DNA from: Jiangella rhizosphaerae
GTDB lineage: Bacteria > Actinomycetota > Actinomycetes > Jiangellales > Jiangellaceae
Assembly (NCBI RefSeq): GCF_003579925.1
Contig: NZ_QUAL01000191.1
Coordinates: 17,216-81,215 of the forward strand
DNA: 64,000 nt
Reading direction: 5' to 3'
Below the pieces are notes generated by a model that saw only the letters and a list, made by a program, of their open reading frames with translations, made no database searches and had not been told where the DNA came from. A program made the translations under genes and the position numbers. Below, in pieces: positions 49,497 through 58,139 of this stretch (within the stretch, counting starts at the first letter, position 1; every line of letters begins with the position of its first letter).

Positions 49497-50346
49497 CGTC
49501 ATCGCAGCCCGCCCCCTCGGGGCCCGGCCGCGCCGGAACGCCCGCCGCGGCGCCCGGGCCGCCGCCATCCACCTGACCGCCATCGTCATCTCGTTCGTGT
49601 GCGCCGGGCCCGTGCTGCTGCTGGTCGTCGCGTCGCTGCACGACTCGGTCTTCGCCGACTTCTCGCTGACGAACCTCACCGTCGCGAACTACGAGCGGCT
49701 GCTGTCGAACGAGGTGTTCCTGCGCTGGATCGTCAACAGCGTGCTGGTGGCGCTGGCGGTCACGGCGCTGACGGTCGCCGTGGACGTCTTGGCCGCCTAC
49801 GCCTTCGCCAAGGTGCGCTTCGCCGGCCGGGACGTGACGTTCCGCGTCATGCTCGCGACCATGATGCTCCCGTTCTCGGCCACGCTCGTGCCGGTGTACC
49901 TGCTGGCCTCCGAGCTCGGCATGATCGACCGCTACAGCGGCCTCATCATCCCGGCCGCCGCGGGGCCGTTCGGCGTGTACCTGCTGCGCCAGTTCGTCAG
50001 GGGCATCCCCGACTCGCTGCTCGAGGCCGCCCGGATCGACGGCGCGGGCCACGCGAGCATCTTCGGCAGGATCATCCTGCCGCTGTGCCGCCAGCCCATG
50101 GCGGTGCTCGCGATCTTCACGTTCGTCGCGAACTGGAACACCTTCCTATGGCCGCTGCTCATGGCGCAGAGCGAGCACATGATGACGCTGCCGGTGGGCA
50201 TCGCGACGACCAACACCCAGTTCGCCCAGAACATCTCGCTGCTCACCACCGGCGCCGTGATCAGCATCGTGCCGATGGCGTTGCTCTTCGTCCTCTTCCA
50301 GCGCTACTTCATCCGCGGCGTGCTCGCCGGTGCGATGAAGTCCTGA
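49489..50346 (+). CDS. ABC sugar transporter permease (MalG-type)
   Basis: A 285-residue permease with six membrane segments (AIHLTAIVISFVCAGPVLLLV first). The EAA loop SLLEAARIDGAGHASIFGRI is typical of MalG partners. The ATG at 49489 lies within the end of the MalF-type gene. With the Tat lipoprotein at 44427 it forms the second CUT1 importer of the window. The barrel protein follows after 20 bases. Confidence 0.92.
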   Translation: MSSVIAARPLGARPRRNARRGARAAAIHLTAIVISFVCAGPVLLLVVASLHDSVFADFSLTNLTVANYERLLSNEVFLRWIVNSVLVALAVTALTVAVDVLAAYAFAKVRFAGRDVTFRVMLATMMLPFSATLVPVYLLASELGMIDRYSGLIIPAAAGPFGVYLLRQFVRGIPDSLLEAARIDGAGHASIFGRIILPLCRQPMAVLAIFTFVANWNTFLWPLLMAQSEHMMTLPVGIATTNTQFAQNISLLTTGAVISIVPMALLFVLFQRYFIRGVLAGAMKS

Positions 50347-50366
50347 CCCTCCTCGAAAGGTTGACC

Positions 50367-51776
50367 ATGTCTTCGTTCCGCGGCCGGCCACGCATCCCCG
50401 AGCACGGCATCAAGGCCACACTCTGCGGCGGCAACACCATCGGCGGGACGATCCGCGAACGCGAGGCCCGCGCCGACGGCTACCGGCACATCGACACGCC
50501 GGCCCTCGTGCGGCGCCTGGTCGAGATGAACGTCAACACGTATCTGTACGGCGTGTGGGACTCGCCGACCGACTGGGACGACCTGCGCGAGGAGTTCCTG
50601 CCGGCGGCGCACGAGGCGGGCATCGACGTCATTCCCTACATCGTGCCGCCCAGCGAGACCACCGAGAACGGCCGCGCCTCGCGTCCCTTCATGACCGATT
50701 ACGTCGCCTGGGCGCGCGCCATCGCCGAACTCTCCGTGCGCTACCCGAACCTGGTCTCCTGGGCGATCGACGACTTCGAGATCGGCGACAACGCGCTGCT
50801 GTTCACGCCCGACTACATGGAGCGGATCAAGCGTGCGCAGGCCGACGTCAACCCCGATCTCGGGTTCTACACCTGCGCGTACATCGGCAAGGCCACCGAT
50901 CCGGCCTTCCTCGACAAGTACGCCCCGTTCATCGACGGGATCATCTACCCCTACCTCGACGGGCGCAACGAGAACACGACCATCACCTCGTCGCTGCGCG
51001 ACTGCATCGCCGAGATCCGCACCCACACCGAGCCTCGCGACCTGCAGCTCATCCTCCTCGTCTACACCGGCCGGTTCCTCGACGCACCGCTGCCGCCCAC
51101 CGAGGACTACGTGCGCGAGACCGTCGGCACGGGCGTCCGCCTCGCCGCCGAGGAGCAGATCGCCGGCGTCGTGGCCTACGGCACCCAGCAGGACGGCGCG
51201 CCCGCGCCGGCCACGGACAACCGGGCGATGTACGGAAACGGCCGGCTCGCGCTGTTCGCGTCACGCAAGCCGGTGACCCCCGGCCAGCAGGCCAGCGCCG
51301 TCCAGGAAGTACGGGTCGACCCGCGCAGCCCGCGCTACGAGCTGTCGTTCTGGTTCCGCCGCGAGTTCGTCATGGGCAACCTCAAGCCGGGCGACTACCG
51401 GCTCCAGGTCGCGCTCGACGACGACGTCGTCTGGGACTTCGACGTGGTCGACCAGCCACAGAACCTGTGGCTGCAGGGCGACGCGTTCCAGGGCCCCATC
51501 GACGTCACCCCGGCCGTGGCGGGGAAGGCGACCGTCCGGCTCACGTTCCGCCTGGTGGCGACCACGCAGACCGAGCACGCCTTCGTCGACGTCGGCGTGG
51601 ACAACCTCGAGACCGTGGGGCTGCACGTCGTGGACCCGGGATTCGAGGAACCGGGCACCTGGGAGCTGCACAGCGAGGGGTCGATGGTCGCGACCATCGA
51701 CGTGTTCGCGGCCGACCGCCCGCACCGGATCCTGTCCACGCTGCGCGACGTCTTCGCCGCGGAGCCGCACGCGTGA
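50367..51776 (+). CDS. Unrecognised cytoplasmic barrel-plus-sandwich protein
   Basis: A 469-residue protein with no signal peptide. Residues about 15-290 look like a (beta/alpha)8 barrel of glycosidase type: NVNTYLYGVWDSPTDWDDL, AGIDVIPYIVPP, LVSWAIDDFEIGDN (acidic Asp/Glu at a strand end, near residue 136), LGFYTCAYIGKA, FIDGIIYPYLDGRNEN, LILLVYTGRF and IAGVVAYGTQQDG. Residues about 300-469 form a beta-sandwich ending with WELHSEGSMVATI, as in carbohydrate-binding modules. I do not recognise a named family. It sits between the permeases and a mutarotase and starts at an ATG 20 bases after the permease, so an intracellular glycosidase or sugar-phosphate hydrolase is likely. Confidence 0.72.
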   Translation: MSSFRGRPRIPEHGIKATLCGGNTIGGTIREREARADGYRHIDTPALVRRLVEMNVNTYLYGVWDSPTDWDDLREEFLPAAHEAGIDVIPYIVPPSETTENGRASRPFMTDYVAWARAIAELSVRYPNLVSWAIDDFEIGDNALLFTPDYMERIKRAQADVNPDLGFYTCAYIGKATDPAFLDKYAPFIDGIIYPYLDGRNENTTITSSLRDCIAEIRTHTEPRDLQLILLVYTGRFLDAPLPPTEDYVRETVGTGVRLAAEEQIAGVVAYGTQQDGAPAPATDNRAMYGNGRLALFASRKPVTPGQQASAVQEVRVDPRSPRYELSFWFRREFVMGNLKPGDYRLQVALDDDVVWDFDVVDQPQNLWLQGDAFQGPIDVTPAVAGKATVRLTFRLVATTQTEHAFVDVGVDNLETVGLHVVDPGFEEPGTWELHSEGSMVATIDVFAADRPHRILSTLRDVFAAEPHA

Positions 51777-52606
51777 GCCTCGGGGTGCGGGCCGGCTCCG
51801 CCGCGCGCCTGCTGCGGCTGGACACGCCCCGGAGCTCGGCCGCCCTCGACCTCGACGACGGCGGACGGCTGACGTCGCTGCACCTCGGCGGACGCGAGCT
51901 GCTGGTCCCGCACGAAGGGCGCGACCCGCTGTGGTGGGGCTCGTTCGTCATGGCGCCGTGGACCGGCGACCTGCTGGACGGCCGGTTCACCTGGCGGGAC
52001 CGGACGTGGCGGGTGCCGCGGGAGGCGAGCGGCCACGCCTCGCACGGCACCGTGCGGCGCTCGTCCTGGACGCCGACGGCTCCCGGCCGGGCGGTGGCGG
52101 CGCTGGGGGAGGACTGGCCGTTCGCCGGCACCGTCGAGCTCACCGTGGAGCTCGCCACCGACGCCCTCCACCTGCGGCTGGAGCTGCGCGCCGAGGAGGA
52201 CATGCCGGCCGCCATCGGCTTCCACCCATGGTTCCGGCGGTACCTCTCGCCGGACGGAGCGGCCGCGCGGGTCGACCTTCCTCTTGGCACCCGGATGCTG
52301 TATCGCCACGGCGACGGCTCGCCGTCGACCCGCTTCGTCGGGCTCGGGCCGCCGCCGTGGAACGAGACGGTCCGCTGCCCGGTGCCGGAGGTCTCCGTCG
52401 TCTGGCCCGGCGAGGGCACGCTCACCCTCACGTGGACCGGCGCGTTCGCGACGGTCTTCACCGCGCACGAGCAGGGTGTGTGCGTCGAGCCCGTGACGAG
52501 CCCGTCCGGGCGCATGGACGACGACCTCGCCGCCGGTGACACCTTGGGTCTGGACCTCACCCTGACGTGGACGCCGTGGCGTCCGGAGGAGGACGGTGCG
52601 GCATGA
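51773..52606 (+). CDS. Aldose 1-epimerase (mutarotase) family protein
   Basis: A 277-residue protein of the galactose-mutarotase fold. Catalytic candidates are His in GHASHGTVR (near 90) and IGFHPWFRRY (near 145) and the base Glu in GVCVEPVTSPSGRM (near 240). It interconverts anomers of the imported sugar. GTG overlaps the previous stop, and its own stop overlaps the next ATG, so three genes are coupled. A mutarotase before a dehydrogenase fits a pathway that oxidises a pyranose at C1. Confidence 0.88.
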   Translation: MSLGVRAGSAARLLRLDTPRSSAALDLDDGGRLTSLHLGGRELLVPHEGRDPLWWGSFVMAPWTGDLLDGRFTWRDRTWRVPREASGHASHGTVRRSSWTPTAPGRAVAALGEDWPFAGTVELTVELATDALHLRLELRAEEDMPAAIGFHPWFRRYLSPDGAAARVDLPLGTRMLYRHGDGSPSTRFVGLGPPPWNETVRCPVPEVSVVWPGEGTLTLTWTGAFATVFTAHEQGVCVEPVTSPSGRMDDDLAAGDTLGLDLTLTWTPWRPEEDGAA

Positions 52607-53733
52607 CCGTGCCCTACCGAGTGACCGCGGACGTGATCACGGCGATCGACGTCGCCAGGGTCACGCCGCGTGTGCGGCCGGAGCTGCTCGTCTCCGGCGC
52701 CCGCGGCACCCACGACGAGTCCCACTTCCTGCTGGTGCGGGTGACCACGCGCGCCGGCGTCCAGGGACTCGGCGAGGTGAGCGGCACGCTCACGTGGAGT
52801 GGTGAGGACGGTGCGACCGCGGCCCACGTCATCGAGTCGACGCTGGCGCCGGCTCTGGCCGGGCAGCCGCTGGCGCCGGTGGCCGCGCTCGAACGCCGGA
52901 TGGACACCGTGCTCGCGGGCAGCCCGTTCACCAAGGCCGGTGTCGCGACCGCCCTGTGGGACGCCTACGCCAGGGCGCTGGACGTGCCGCTGGCGGTGGC
53001 GCTGGGCGGGCCGGTCCGCTCCCGGGTGGCGGTCAAGTGCAGCCTCAGTGGGACCGGCGACCGGCTGCGCACCGCGCTAGCCGCGGCGCGCGCCGCCGGC
53101 TTCACCGCGCACAAGCTCAAGGTCGGTCTCGACGTGACCCGCGACGCGGAGCGGCTGGCCGAGCTGCGCGAGCTGGTCGGCCCGGAGGGCTTCATCGGCC
53201 TGGACGCCAACGGCGGCTACCGACGGCGCGACGCGGCCCGGGCGATCGAGCTGTTCGCACCGCACACGCCGGCGTTCCTCGAACAGCCCGTGGCCCCGGA
53301 CGACATCGAGGGCATGGCCGCCCTGCGCGGCCTGGGTTTGTGCCTCGTCGCCGACGAGAGCGTCTTCGGCATGGCCAGCCTGGTCCGTGTCCTGCGCGCC
53401 GACGCGGCGGACGTGGTGAGCCTCTACATCGGCAAGAGCGGCGGACCCGGCCGCGCCGTGGAGATGGGCCGCGTCGCCGGCGCCCTGGGATCGGAGGTCG
53501 TCATCGGGTCCAACGGCGAGCTGGGCGTCGGTGCCGCCGCGCAGATCCAGGTGGCGTGTGCCCTGGACTCGCTGGCCGAGGACTTCCCGCACGACATCAT
53601 CGGCCGGCACTACTACGTCGACGACGTGCTGTCGACGCCCGCGATGATCGCCGACGGCGTGGCCCGGCTGCCGGACGGTCCCGGCCTCGGGATCCCGCTC
53701 GACGACGCCGTCTGGTCGCTCTTTCCCGGCTGA
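52603..53733 (+). CDS. Enolase-superfamily enzyme, muconate-lactonizing subgroup
   Basis: A 376-residue TIM-barrel enzyme. The capping domain is about 1-125. KxK in TAHKLKVG gives Lys171/Lys173; metal ligands are Asp201 (GLDANGG), Glu227 (LEQPV) and Asp251/Glu252 (VADES), and YIGKSGGPG supplies the opposite lysine. Two lysines flanking the metal define the MLE-type subgroup (cycloisomerases, epimerases, OSBS, some dehydratases) rather than the His/Asp mandelate-racemase subgroup of classic sugar-acid dehydratases. ATG overlaps the mutarotase stop. It probably acts on a carboxylic-acid or lactone intermediate of the pathway. Confidence 0.88.
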   Translation: MTVPYRVTADVITAIDVARVTPRVRPELLVSGARGTHDESHFLLVRVTTRAGVQGLGEVSGTLTWSGEDGATAAHVIESTLAPALAGQPLAPVAALERRMDTVLAGSPFTKAGVATALWDAYARALDVPLAVALGGPVRSRVAVKCSLSGTGDRLRTALAAARAAGFTAHKLKVGLDVTRDAERLAELRELVGPEGFIGLDANGGYRRRDAARAIELFAPHTPAFLEQPVAPDDIEGMAALRGLGLCLVADESVFGMASLVRVLRADAADVVSLYIGKSGGPGRAVEMGRVAGALGSEVVIGSNGELGVGAAAQIQVACALDSLAEDFPHDIIGRHYYVDDVLSTPAMIADGVARLPDGPGLGIPLDDAVWSLFPG

Positions 53734-53749
53734 CGCAGGTGGCGACCAT

Positions 53750-53765
53750 TCGAAAGCGGCTTCGA
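53750..53765. promoter_or_regulatory. Perfect IclR-type element before the IclR gene
   Basis: TCGAA-N6-TTCGA is exact (spacer AGCGGC). It lies 53 bases before the ATG at 53818, where autoregulation of an IclR gene is usual. The same element with the same spacing is exact at 54711 and near-exact at 44382 and 58914. Confidence 0.6.
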
Positions 53766-53817
53766 GATGACGGAGAGAGCGCGTGTCCATGTCCTGGTGC
53801 CGGTCTAGTCTTCGGAC

Positions 53818-54654
53818 ATGAGCGCAGAACTGGTCACTGGAGCCGGGGGACGTACGGCGGGCAAGGAGAAGGACCCGGCACCCGCCGCGGGCCGGACGCT
53901 GACGGTGCTCGAGACCCTCGTCTCGCACGACGACGGCCTCACGCTGACGGAGCTGTCCAAGCTGACCGACATTCCGCTGGCGACCTGCGCGTCCATCGTC
54001 TACACCCTCGAACGCCGCGGCTATGCCTCGCGCCGGGTGGTCGGCCGCAGTCACTTCTGGCGCGCCACCCTGGCGCTGTACGGGCTGGCGGTGCGGCTCA
54101 CCCGCAACGTCGACCTCGCCACGGTGGCGCAGTCGGAGATGCAGCGGCTGGCCGACGACCTCGGGATGCCGGTGCACATCGGCGTCCTGAACGGCGCCTC
54201 GGTGGTCTACGTCGCCAAGGCCGCGGCCACGGGCATCATCCAGTTCGACACCTACCCCGGCAAGCTGTCGCCTTTCAACCTCACCGCCCTCGGGCGTGCC
54301 ATCGTCGCCCAGTACCGGGCGGGGGAGCTGGACGAGTTGCTGCATCATCTCGCCGACGGCCGCGGCCCGCGGGCGAAGGCCGGCTCCAAGGACGACTTCC
54401 TCGCCCTGCTGGATGTCGTCAGGGCCGACGGCTACGCGGTCGAGTACGAGGAAGAGGAGGCCAACGTCGCGTGCGTGGCCGCCCCGTTCTTCGGTGCCGA
54501 CGGCCGGGTGGCCGGCGCGGTGGGGGTCACCGCGTTCGCCAAGGACCTGGCCTCGGTGCGCCAGCAGCGGGCGGTCGGCCAGCGGCTCATCGAGCTGGCG
54601 TCGGCCATCTCGGTGAAACTCGGCTATTCCGGAGCTCGCGCGCGCCGCGACTGA
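53818..54654 (+). CDS. IclR-family transcriptional regulator
   Basis: A 278-residue regulator. The winged helix is at about 24-85 (GRTLTVLETLVSHDDGLTLTELSKLTDIPLATCASIVYTLERRGYASRR). The GAF-like IclR effector domain is at about 100-270 (LADDLGMPVHIGVLNGASVVYVAKA, LSPFNLTALGRAIVAQY, ACVAAPFFGADGRVAGAVGVT). ATG start. It lies between two blocks of the catabolic locus. TCGAA-N6-TTCGA elements before itself and four other units make it the likely regulator. The ligand is probably an acid or aldehyde intermediate of the pathway. Confidence 0.93.
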   Translation: MSAELVTGAGGRTAGKEKDPAPAAGRTLTVLETLVSHDDGLTLTELSKLTDIPLATCASIVYTLERRGYASRRVVGRSHFWRATLALYGLAVRLTRNVDLATVAQSEMQRLADDLGMPVHIGVLNGASVVYVAKAAATGIIQFDTYPGKLSPFNLTALGRAIVAQYRAGELDELLHHLADGRGPRAKAGSKDDFLALLDVVRADGYAVEYEEEEANVACVAAPFFGADGRVAGAVGVTAFAKDLASVRQQRAVGQRLIELASAISVKLGYSGARARRD

Positions 54655-54710
54655 GGCGCACCGGAAGACCCTTGCGTCGATGCCTTCAGAGCCTCTACGA
54701 TCGGAGAATA

Positions 54711-54726
54711 TCGAAGGAATTTTCGA
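54711..54726. promoter_or_regulatory. Perfect IclR-type element before the Gfo/Idh operon
   Basis: TCGAA-N6-TTCGA is exact (spacer GGAATT), with further symmetric A/T on both sides (54708-54729). It ends 14 bases before the ATG at 54741, just ahead of the AAGGA ribosome site, so occupancy would stop expression of the downstream operon. Confidence 0.62.
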
Positions 54727-54740
54727 CATTTGGAAGGATT

Positions 54741-55763
54741 ATGGCGACGAAGACTACCATGGCTCTGGTGGGTCTCGGCGCCATCGGCGTCGGCGCGCAC
54801 CTGCCCGCCCTGCTACGTCATCCCGGCGTCGAGCTGACCGGTCTGGTGGACGTCGACGCCGCCCGCCGCGCACGGGCGGCCGAGCTGGTCTCCGGCCGGC
54901 TGCCCACGTTCGCGTCGCTCGACGACCTTCCCGCCGTCGATGCCGTGGTGGTCGCCACGCCGCCGTGGGTCACCCCGGTGCTCGCCCGGACGGTGCTCGA
55001 GCGCGGCGGCTACGTCCTGGTCGAGAAGCCGGTCGCCACCTCGGTCGAAGCGGCCACGAGCATTCTCGATCTCCCCCCGGAGCTGCTCGGGCGGCTCCAG
55101 GTCGGGCTGACCTACCGCCACGACCCCGCCATCGCCCGGTTGAGGACCTGGATCGAGCAGCGCCGCCTCGGCGACGGGCCCATCCTCGTGCGCGCCCACA
55201 TCTACGACGAGGTGCGCGACGAGGCCGACGCCGCCCACCTCGCGCTGATCGGCACGACGCTCGAGCACGGCAGCCCGGCGCTGCACGAGGGCTCCCACGT
55301 CTTCGACTGGCTGAGCCACGTCCTCGGCGGAGACGGACGCCTGGAGGACGGCTGGGCGGTGCGCACCGCGGCGGACCTGGCCGCGCCGAACCTGGTGGGT
55401 GGACGGTTGTCCTATCCCGACGGGTCGCAGGCCCTGGTCGAGTTCGGCTGGTTCACCACCGCCCTGCCACCCTGCGAGCTCACGTTCGTCGGCGACGCCG
55501 CCACCGTGCGGCTGGACGGGCACACGTTCGACCTCACCATCACCGGCCGCGACGGCGAGGACGTCGTCCGCTTCGAGGGCGAGCGGGTGCCCCGCTCCTT
55601 CGACCGGCAGCTCGACGCGTTCGTCGGCGGCATCCAGAGCGGCAGCCGGCGGCTGAGCCCGACGTGGGAGGAGGGCCTTCGCGCCCTGGCGGCTTCCGAG
55701 GCGCTGGACCGCCGGGTGCGGGCCACGCCGGCCGGCGTCGACGGCGGGCGGTGGGCGCGATGA
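54741..55763 (+). CDS. Gfo/Idh/MocA-family oxidoreductase
   Basis: A 340-residue NAD(P)-dependent sugar dehydrogenase-like protein. The Rossmann motif ALVGLGAIGVGAHL is at about 8-21 and EKP at 95-97 (VLVEKPVATS). The C-terminal beta-sheet domain has LTYRHDPAIARL and HEGSHVFDWLSHVLGG; this HxxxHxxD-like stretch is the usual catalytic region. It is the first gene of a five-gene coupled operon. Family members oxidise a ring hydroxyl or C1 of sugars and inositols. Here it probably makes a keto-sugar or lactone for the amidohydrolase-fold enzymes. Confidence 0.9.
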   Translation: MATKTTMALVGLGAIGVGAHLPALLRHPGVELTGLVDVDAARRARAAELVSGRLPTFASLDDLPAVDAVVVATPPWVTPVLARTVLERGGYVLVEKPVATSVEAATSILDLPPELLGRLQVGLTYRHDPAIARLRTWIEQRRLGDGPILVRAHIYDEVRDEADAAHLALIGTTLEHGSPALHEGSHVFDWLSHVLGGDGRLEDGWAVRTAADLAAPNLVGGRLSYPDGSQALVEFGWFTTALPPCELTFVGDAATVRLDGHTFDLTITGRDGEDVVRFEGERVPRSFDRQLDAFVGGIQSGSRRLSPTWEEGLRALAASEALDRRVRATPAGVDGGRWAR

Positions 55764-56500
55764 TCCTGTCGTGGGACGAGGCCACGCGCGAGCAGCTCAA
55801 CGCCGCGCTGCCGACGTCGGTGGTCGTCCTGCCCGTCGGCGCCGTGGAGCAGCACGGCCCGCACCTCGCCACCGGGACGGACAGCCGGCTCGCCGCGCTG
55901 CTGGCGGCGGCGGCCGCCCGCCGGGCGCACGAGGAGCACGGCGTCAGTGTCGTGGTCGCGCCCGCCCTGCCGTTCGGCGCTTCCGCCCATCATCTGCCGT
56001 TCGGCGGCACCCTGTCGTTGACGGCCGCCACCATGCTGGCCGTCCTCACCGATCTGCTGCGCAGCATGATCGCCTCCGGTGCCACCCGCATCGTCGTCGT
56101 CAACGGCCACGGCGGCAACTCCGGGGTCGTGCACGCCGCCGCGGCCGACGTCGCCGCCGGTCACGACGGCGTGGCCGTCGCGCATCTGGACTACTGGCGG
56201 CTGGTCGATCCGCGCGCGGACCTCAACGTCCCCGGCCACGCCGGGCGGTTCGAGACCTCCATGATGCTGGCGACCGGCTGGACACCGCCGGACGGCGAGG
56301 CCTACGAGCCGCCGCGCCGCGCCGGCGCGCTGCCGCCCGCCGAGGTCCTGCAGGTGCACAGCCGGCGCCGCTGGCGCGACATCGACGGCTGGTCCGACGA
56401 CCCGGCCGGCGCCGACCCCGCCACCGGCGAGGAGATCGTCGCCCTGGCCGCCGCGGCACTCGCCCGACACCTCGCCACCTTCGCCCAGGAGCCCACGTGA
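55760..56500 (+). CDS. Creatininase-family amidohydrolase
   Basis: A 246-residue protein of the creatininase/MftE family. The metal site is in VLPVGAVEQHGPHLATGTDS (Glu, His, Asp at about 27-43), VVNGHGGNSGVVHAAA (near 115) and GHAGRFETSMML (late Glu). Members hydrolyse cyclic or linear amides and formamides. ATG overlaps the Gfo/Idh stop, and its stop overlaps the next GTG. Its presence suggests that the substrate or an intermediate holds a C-N bond, for example an amide, lactam or formyl-amino sugar; this is an inference. Confidence 0.88.
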   Translation: MILSWDEATREQLNAALPTSVVVLPVGAVEQHGPHLATGTDSRLAALLAAAAARRAHEEHGVSVVVAPALPFGASAHHLPFGGTLSLTAATMLAVLTDLLRSMIASGATRIVVVNGHGGNSGVVHAAAADVAAGHDGVAVAHLDYWRLVDPRADLNVPGHAGRFETSMMLATGWTPPDGEAYEPPRRAGALPPAEVLQVHSRRRWRDIDGWSDDPAGADPATGEEIVALAAAALARHLATFAQEPT

Positions 56501-57261
56501 TCGACTTCCACACCCACACACCCGCCTGGCGAACGTCGTCCTGGCTCGGCGGCGCCACGTTCGACGCCGCCGACTTCCTCGCCTTCATGGACGCCGCGGG
56601 CATCGAGCGCGCCGTGGTGCTCAGTCACGACGGGCTGTTCAACCCGTCGCCCCGGGCCAACGACGAGCTGGCGGCCTTCGTCGCCGCCGACCCGGACCGG
56701 CTGATCGGCTTCGGGACGGTGAGCCCGCGGCACGAGGACGCCGCGCTCGAGGCGGCCCGGATGATGGACGAGCTGGGGTTGCGCGGCATGAAGCTCCATC
56801 CCTGGCTGCAGGGCTTCAGCCTGCAGGAACGCACGCTCGACCCGATCTGCGAGGTCCTGGTGGAACGCGGCGGGACGCTGCTGTGCCACGACGGCACGCC
56901 GCCCTACTCCACACCCGCGCAGATCGCCGCTCTGGCGCGCCGCCATCCCCGTCTGCCCGTCGTCCTCGGCCACGGCGGGCTGCACGACTGCTGGCGCGAG
57001 GCCCTCGAGGCCTGCCGGCAGACGCCCAATCTCTATCTGTGCATCTGCGGCACGCCGCCGTACGCCGCCCGGCACATCGTCGAGCACGGACCGGCCGACC
57101 GGATCCTCTTCGGCACCGACGCCGGGCTGTCCGACCAGGCCGAGCAGCACTACGCCGTGGCCCGCGTCGCCGAGATCGACGGCTGGGGCATCTCGGCCGA
57201 CCGGCGCCGGGCGATGCTCGTCGACAACCCCCGCCGCCTGCTCGAGAGGTCCGCCCGATGA
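56497..57261 (+). CDS. Amidohydrolase-fold metalloenzyme (first of three)
   Basis: A 254-residue TIM-barrel hydrolase (amidohydrolase-related, PF04909-like). The expected metal ligands are present: His5/His7 (DFHTH), His131 (LLCHDGTPP), His159 (VLGHGGLHD) and Asp208 (FGTDAGL). Relatives include lactonases of fucose/rhamnose and decarboxylases. GTG overlaps the creatininase stop and its own stop overlaps the next ATG. It is likely to hydrolyse a lactone made by the Gfo/Idh enzyme, or an amide. Confidence 0.87.
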   Translation: MIDFHTHTPAWRTSSWLGGATFDAADFLAFMDAAGIERAVVLSHDGLFNPSPRANDELAAFVAADPDRLIGFGTVSPRHEDAALEAARMMDELGLRGMKLHPWLQGFSLQERTLDPICEVLVERGGTLLCHDGTPPYSTPAQIAALARRHPRLPVVLGHGGLHDCWREALEACRQTPNLYLCICGTPPYAARHIVEHGPADRILFGTDAGLSDQAEQHYAVARVAEIDGWGISADRRRAMLVDNPRRLLERSAR

Positions 57262-58139
57262 TCGTCGACGTCCACACGCACACGCCCACGCACCGCGACC
57301 CGGTGCCCGCCGCCGAGGTCCGCTCCTACAGCTCGTGGCGCACCGACCGTCCCGTCGTCACCACGAACAGCTGGGCCGACTTCGACGAGGCGGCGAGCGC
57401 CGCCGACGTCTCGATCGTGTTCAACATCGCCGTCCCCGACCCCGAGGCGGCGACGGGCCTGCCGTACCCGCCGGAGCGCACCAACGACGCCACCATCGAG
57501 TTCGTGAGCGCGGCGCCGGACCGGCGGGTGGGCTTCATGTCGGTGCACCCGGAGCACCCTGGTGCCGTCGACGAGGCGCTGCGCTGCATCGACGCCGGCC
57601 TGCAGGGCGTCAAGCTCGGCCCCAATTACCAGGACTTCGACCCGCTCACCGAGACCGCGCACCGGTTCTACCGCTTCTGCGCCGAGCATGGTCTGCCGAT
57701 CCTGTTCCACCAGGGGGCGTCGCCCATCCGGCAGGCGCCGCTGCGCTACACGTATCCCCTCGTGGTCGACGAGATCGCTCTGGCGCACCCGGAACTGCGG
57801 ATCGTCATGGCACACATGGGCCATCCCTGGGCGCGCGAGACCGTGGTGACCGTGCGCAAGCATCCGCACGTCTACGCCGACGTCTCGTCGATCTACCTGC
57901 GGCCGTGGGTGTGCTACGAGTCGCTGCTCTACGCCCAGGAGTGGGGCGTGACGGGGAAGCTGCTCCTGGGCTCGGACTTCCCGATCGCGACCGCCGCCGA
58001 GGCCATCGCCGGCCTGCGTCGCGTCAACGACATCCTGGAGGGGACCGCGTTGCCTCGGATCAGCGACGAGACCGTCGACGGCATCATCCACGCCGACGCC
58101 CTGGGCGCGCTCGGCCTGACGCTGGGTGTGGTGGCATGA
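57258..58139 (+). CDS. Amidohydrolase-fold metalloenzyme (second of three)
   Basis: A 293-residue protein of the same fold: His6/His8 (DVHTH), GVKLGPNYQDFDP, His151 (LFHQGAS), His186 (VMAHMGHP) and Asp240 (LLGSDFP). All metal ligands are kept, so it should be active. It is longer than its neighbours because of an insertion after the HxH motif (RSYSSWRTDRPVVTTNSWAD). ATG start overlapping the previous stop. The substrate presumably differs from that of the first copy. Confidence 0.87.
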   Translation: MIVDVHTHTPTHRDPVPAAEVRSYSSWRTDRPVVTTNSWADFDEAASAADVSIVFNIAVPDPEAATGLPYPPERTNDATIEFVSAAPDRRVGFMSVHPEHPGAVDEALRCIDAGLQGVKLGPNYQDFDPLTETAHRFYRFCAEHGLPILFHQGASPIRQAPLRYTYPLVVDEIALAHPELRIVMAHMGHPWARETVVTVRKHPHVYADVSSIYLRPWVCYESLLYAQEWGVTGKLLLGSDFPIATAAEAIAGLRRVNDILEGTALPRISDETVDGIIHADALGALGLTLGVVA

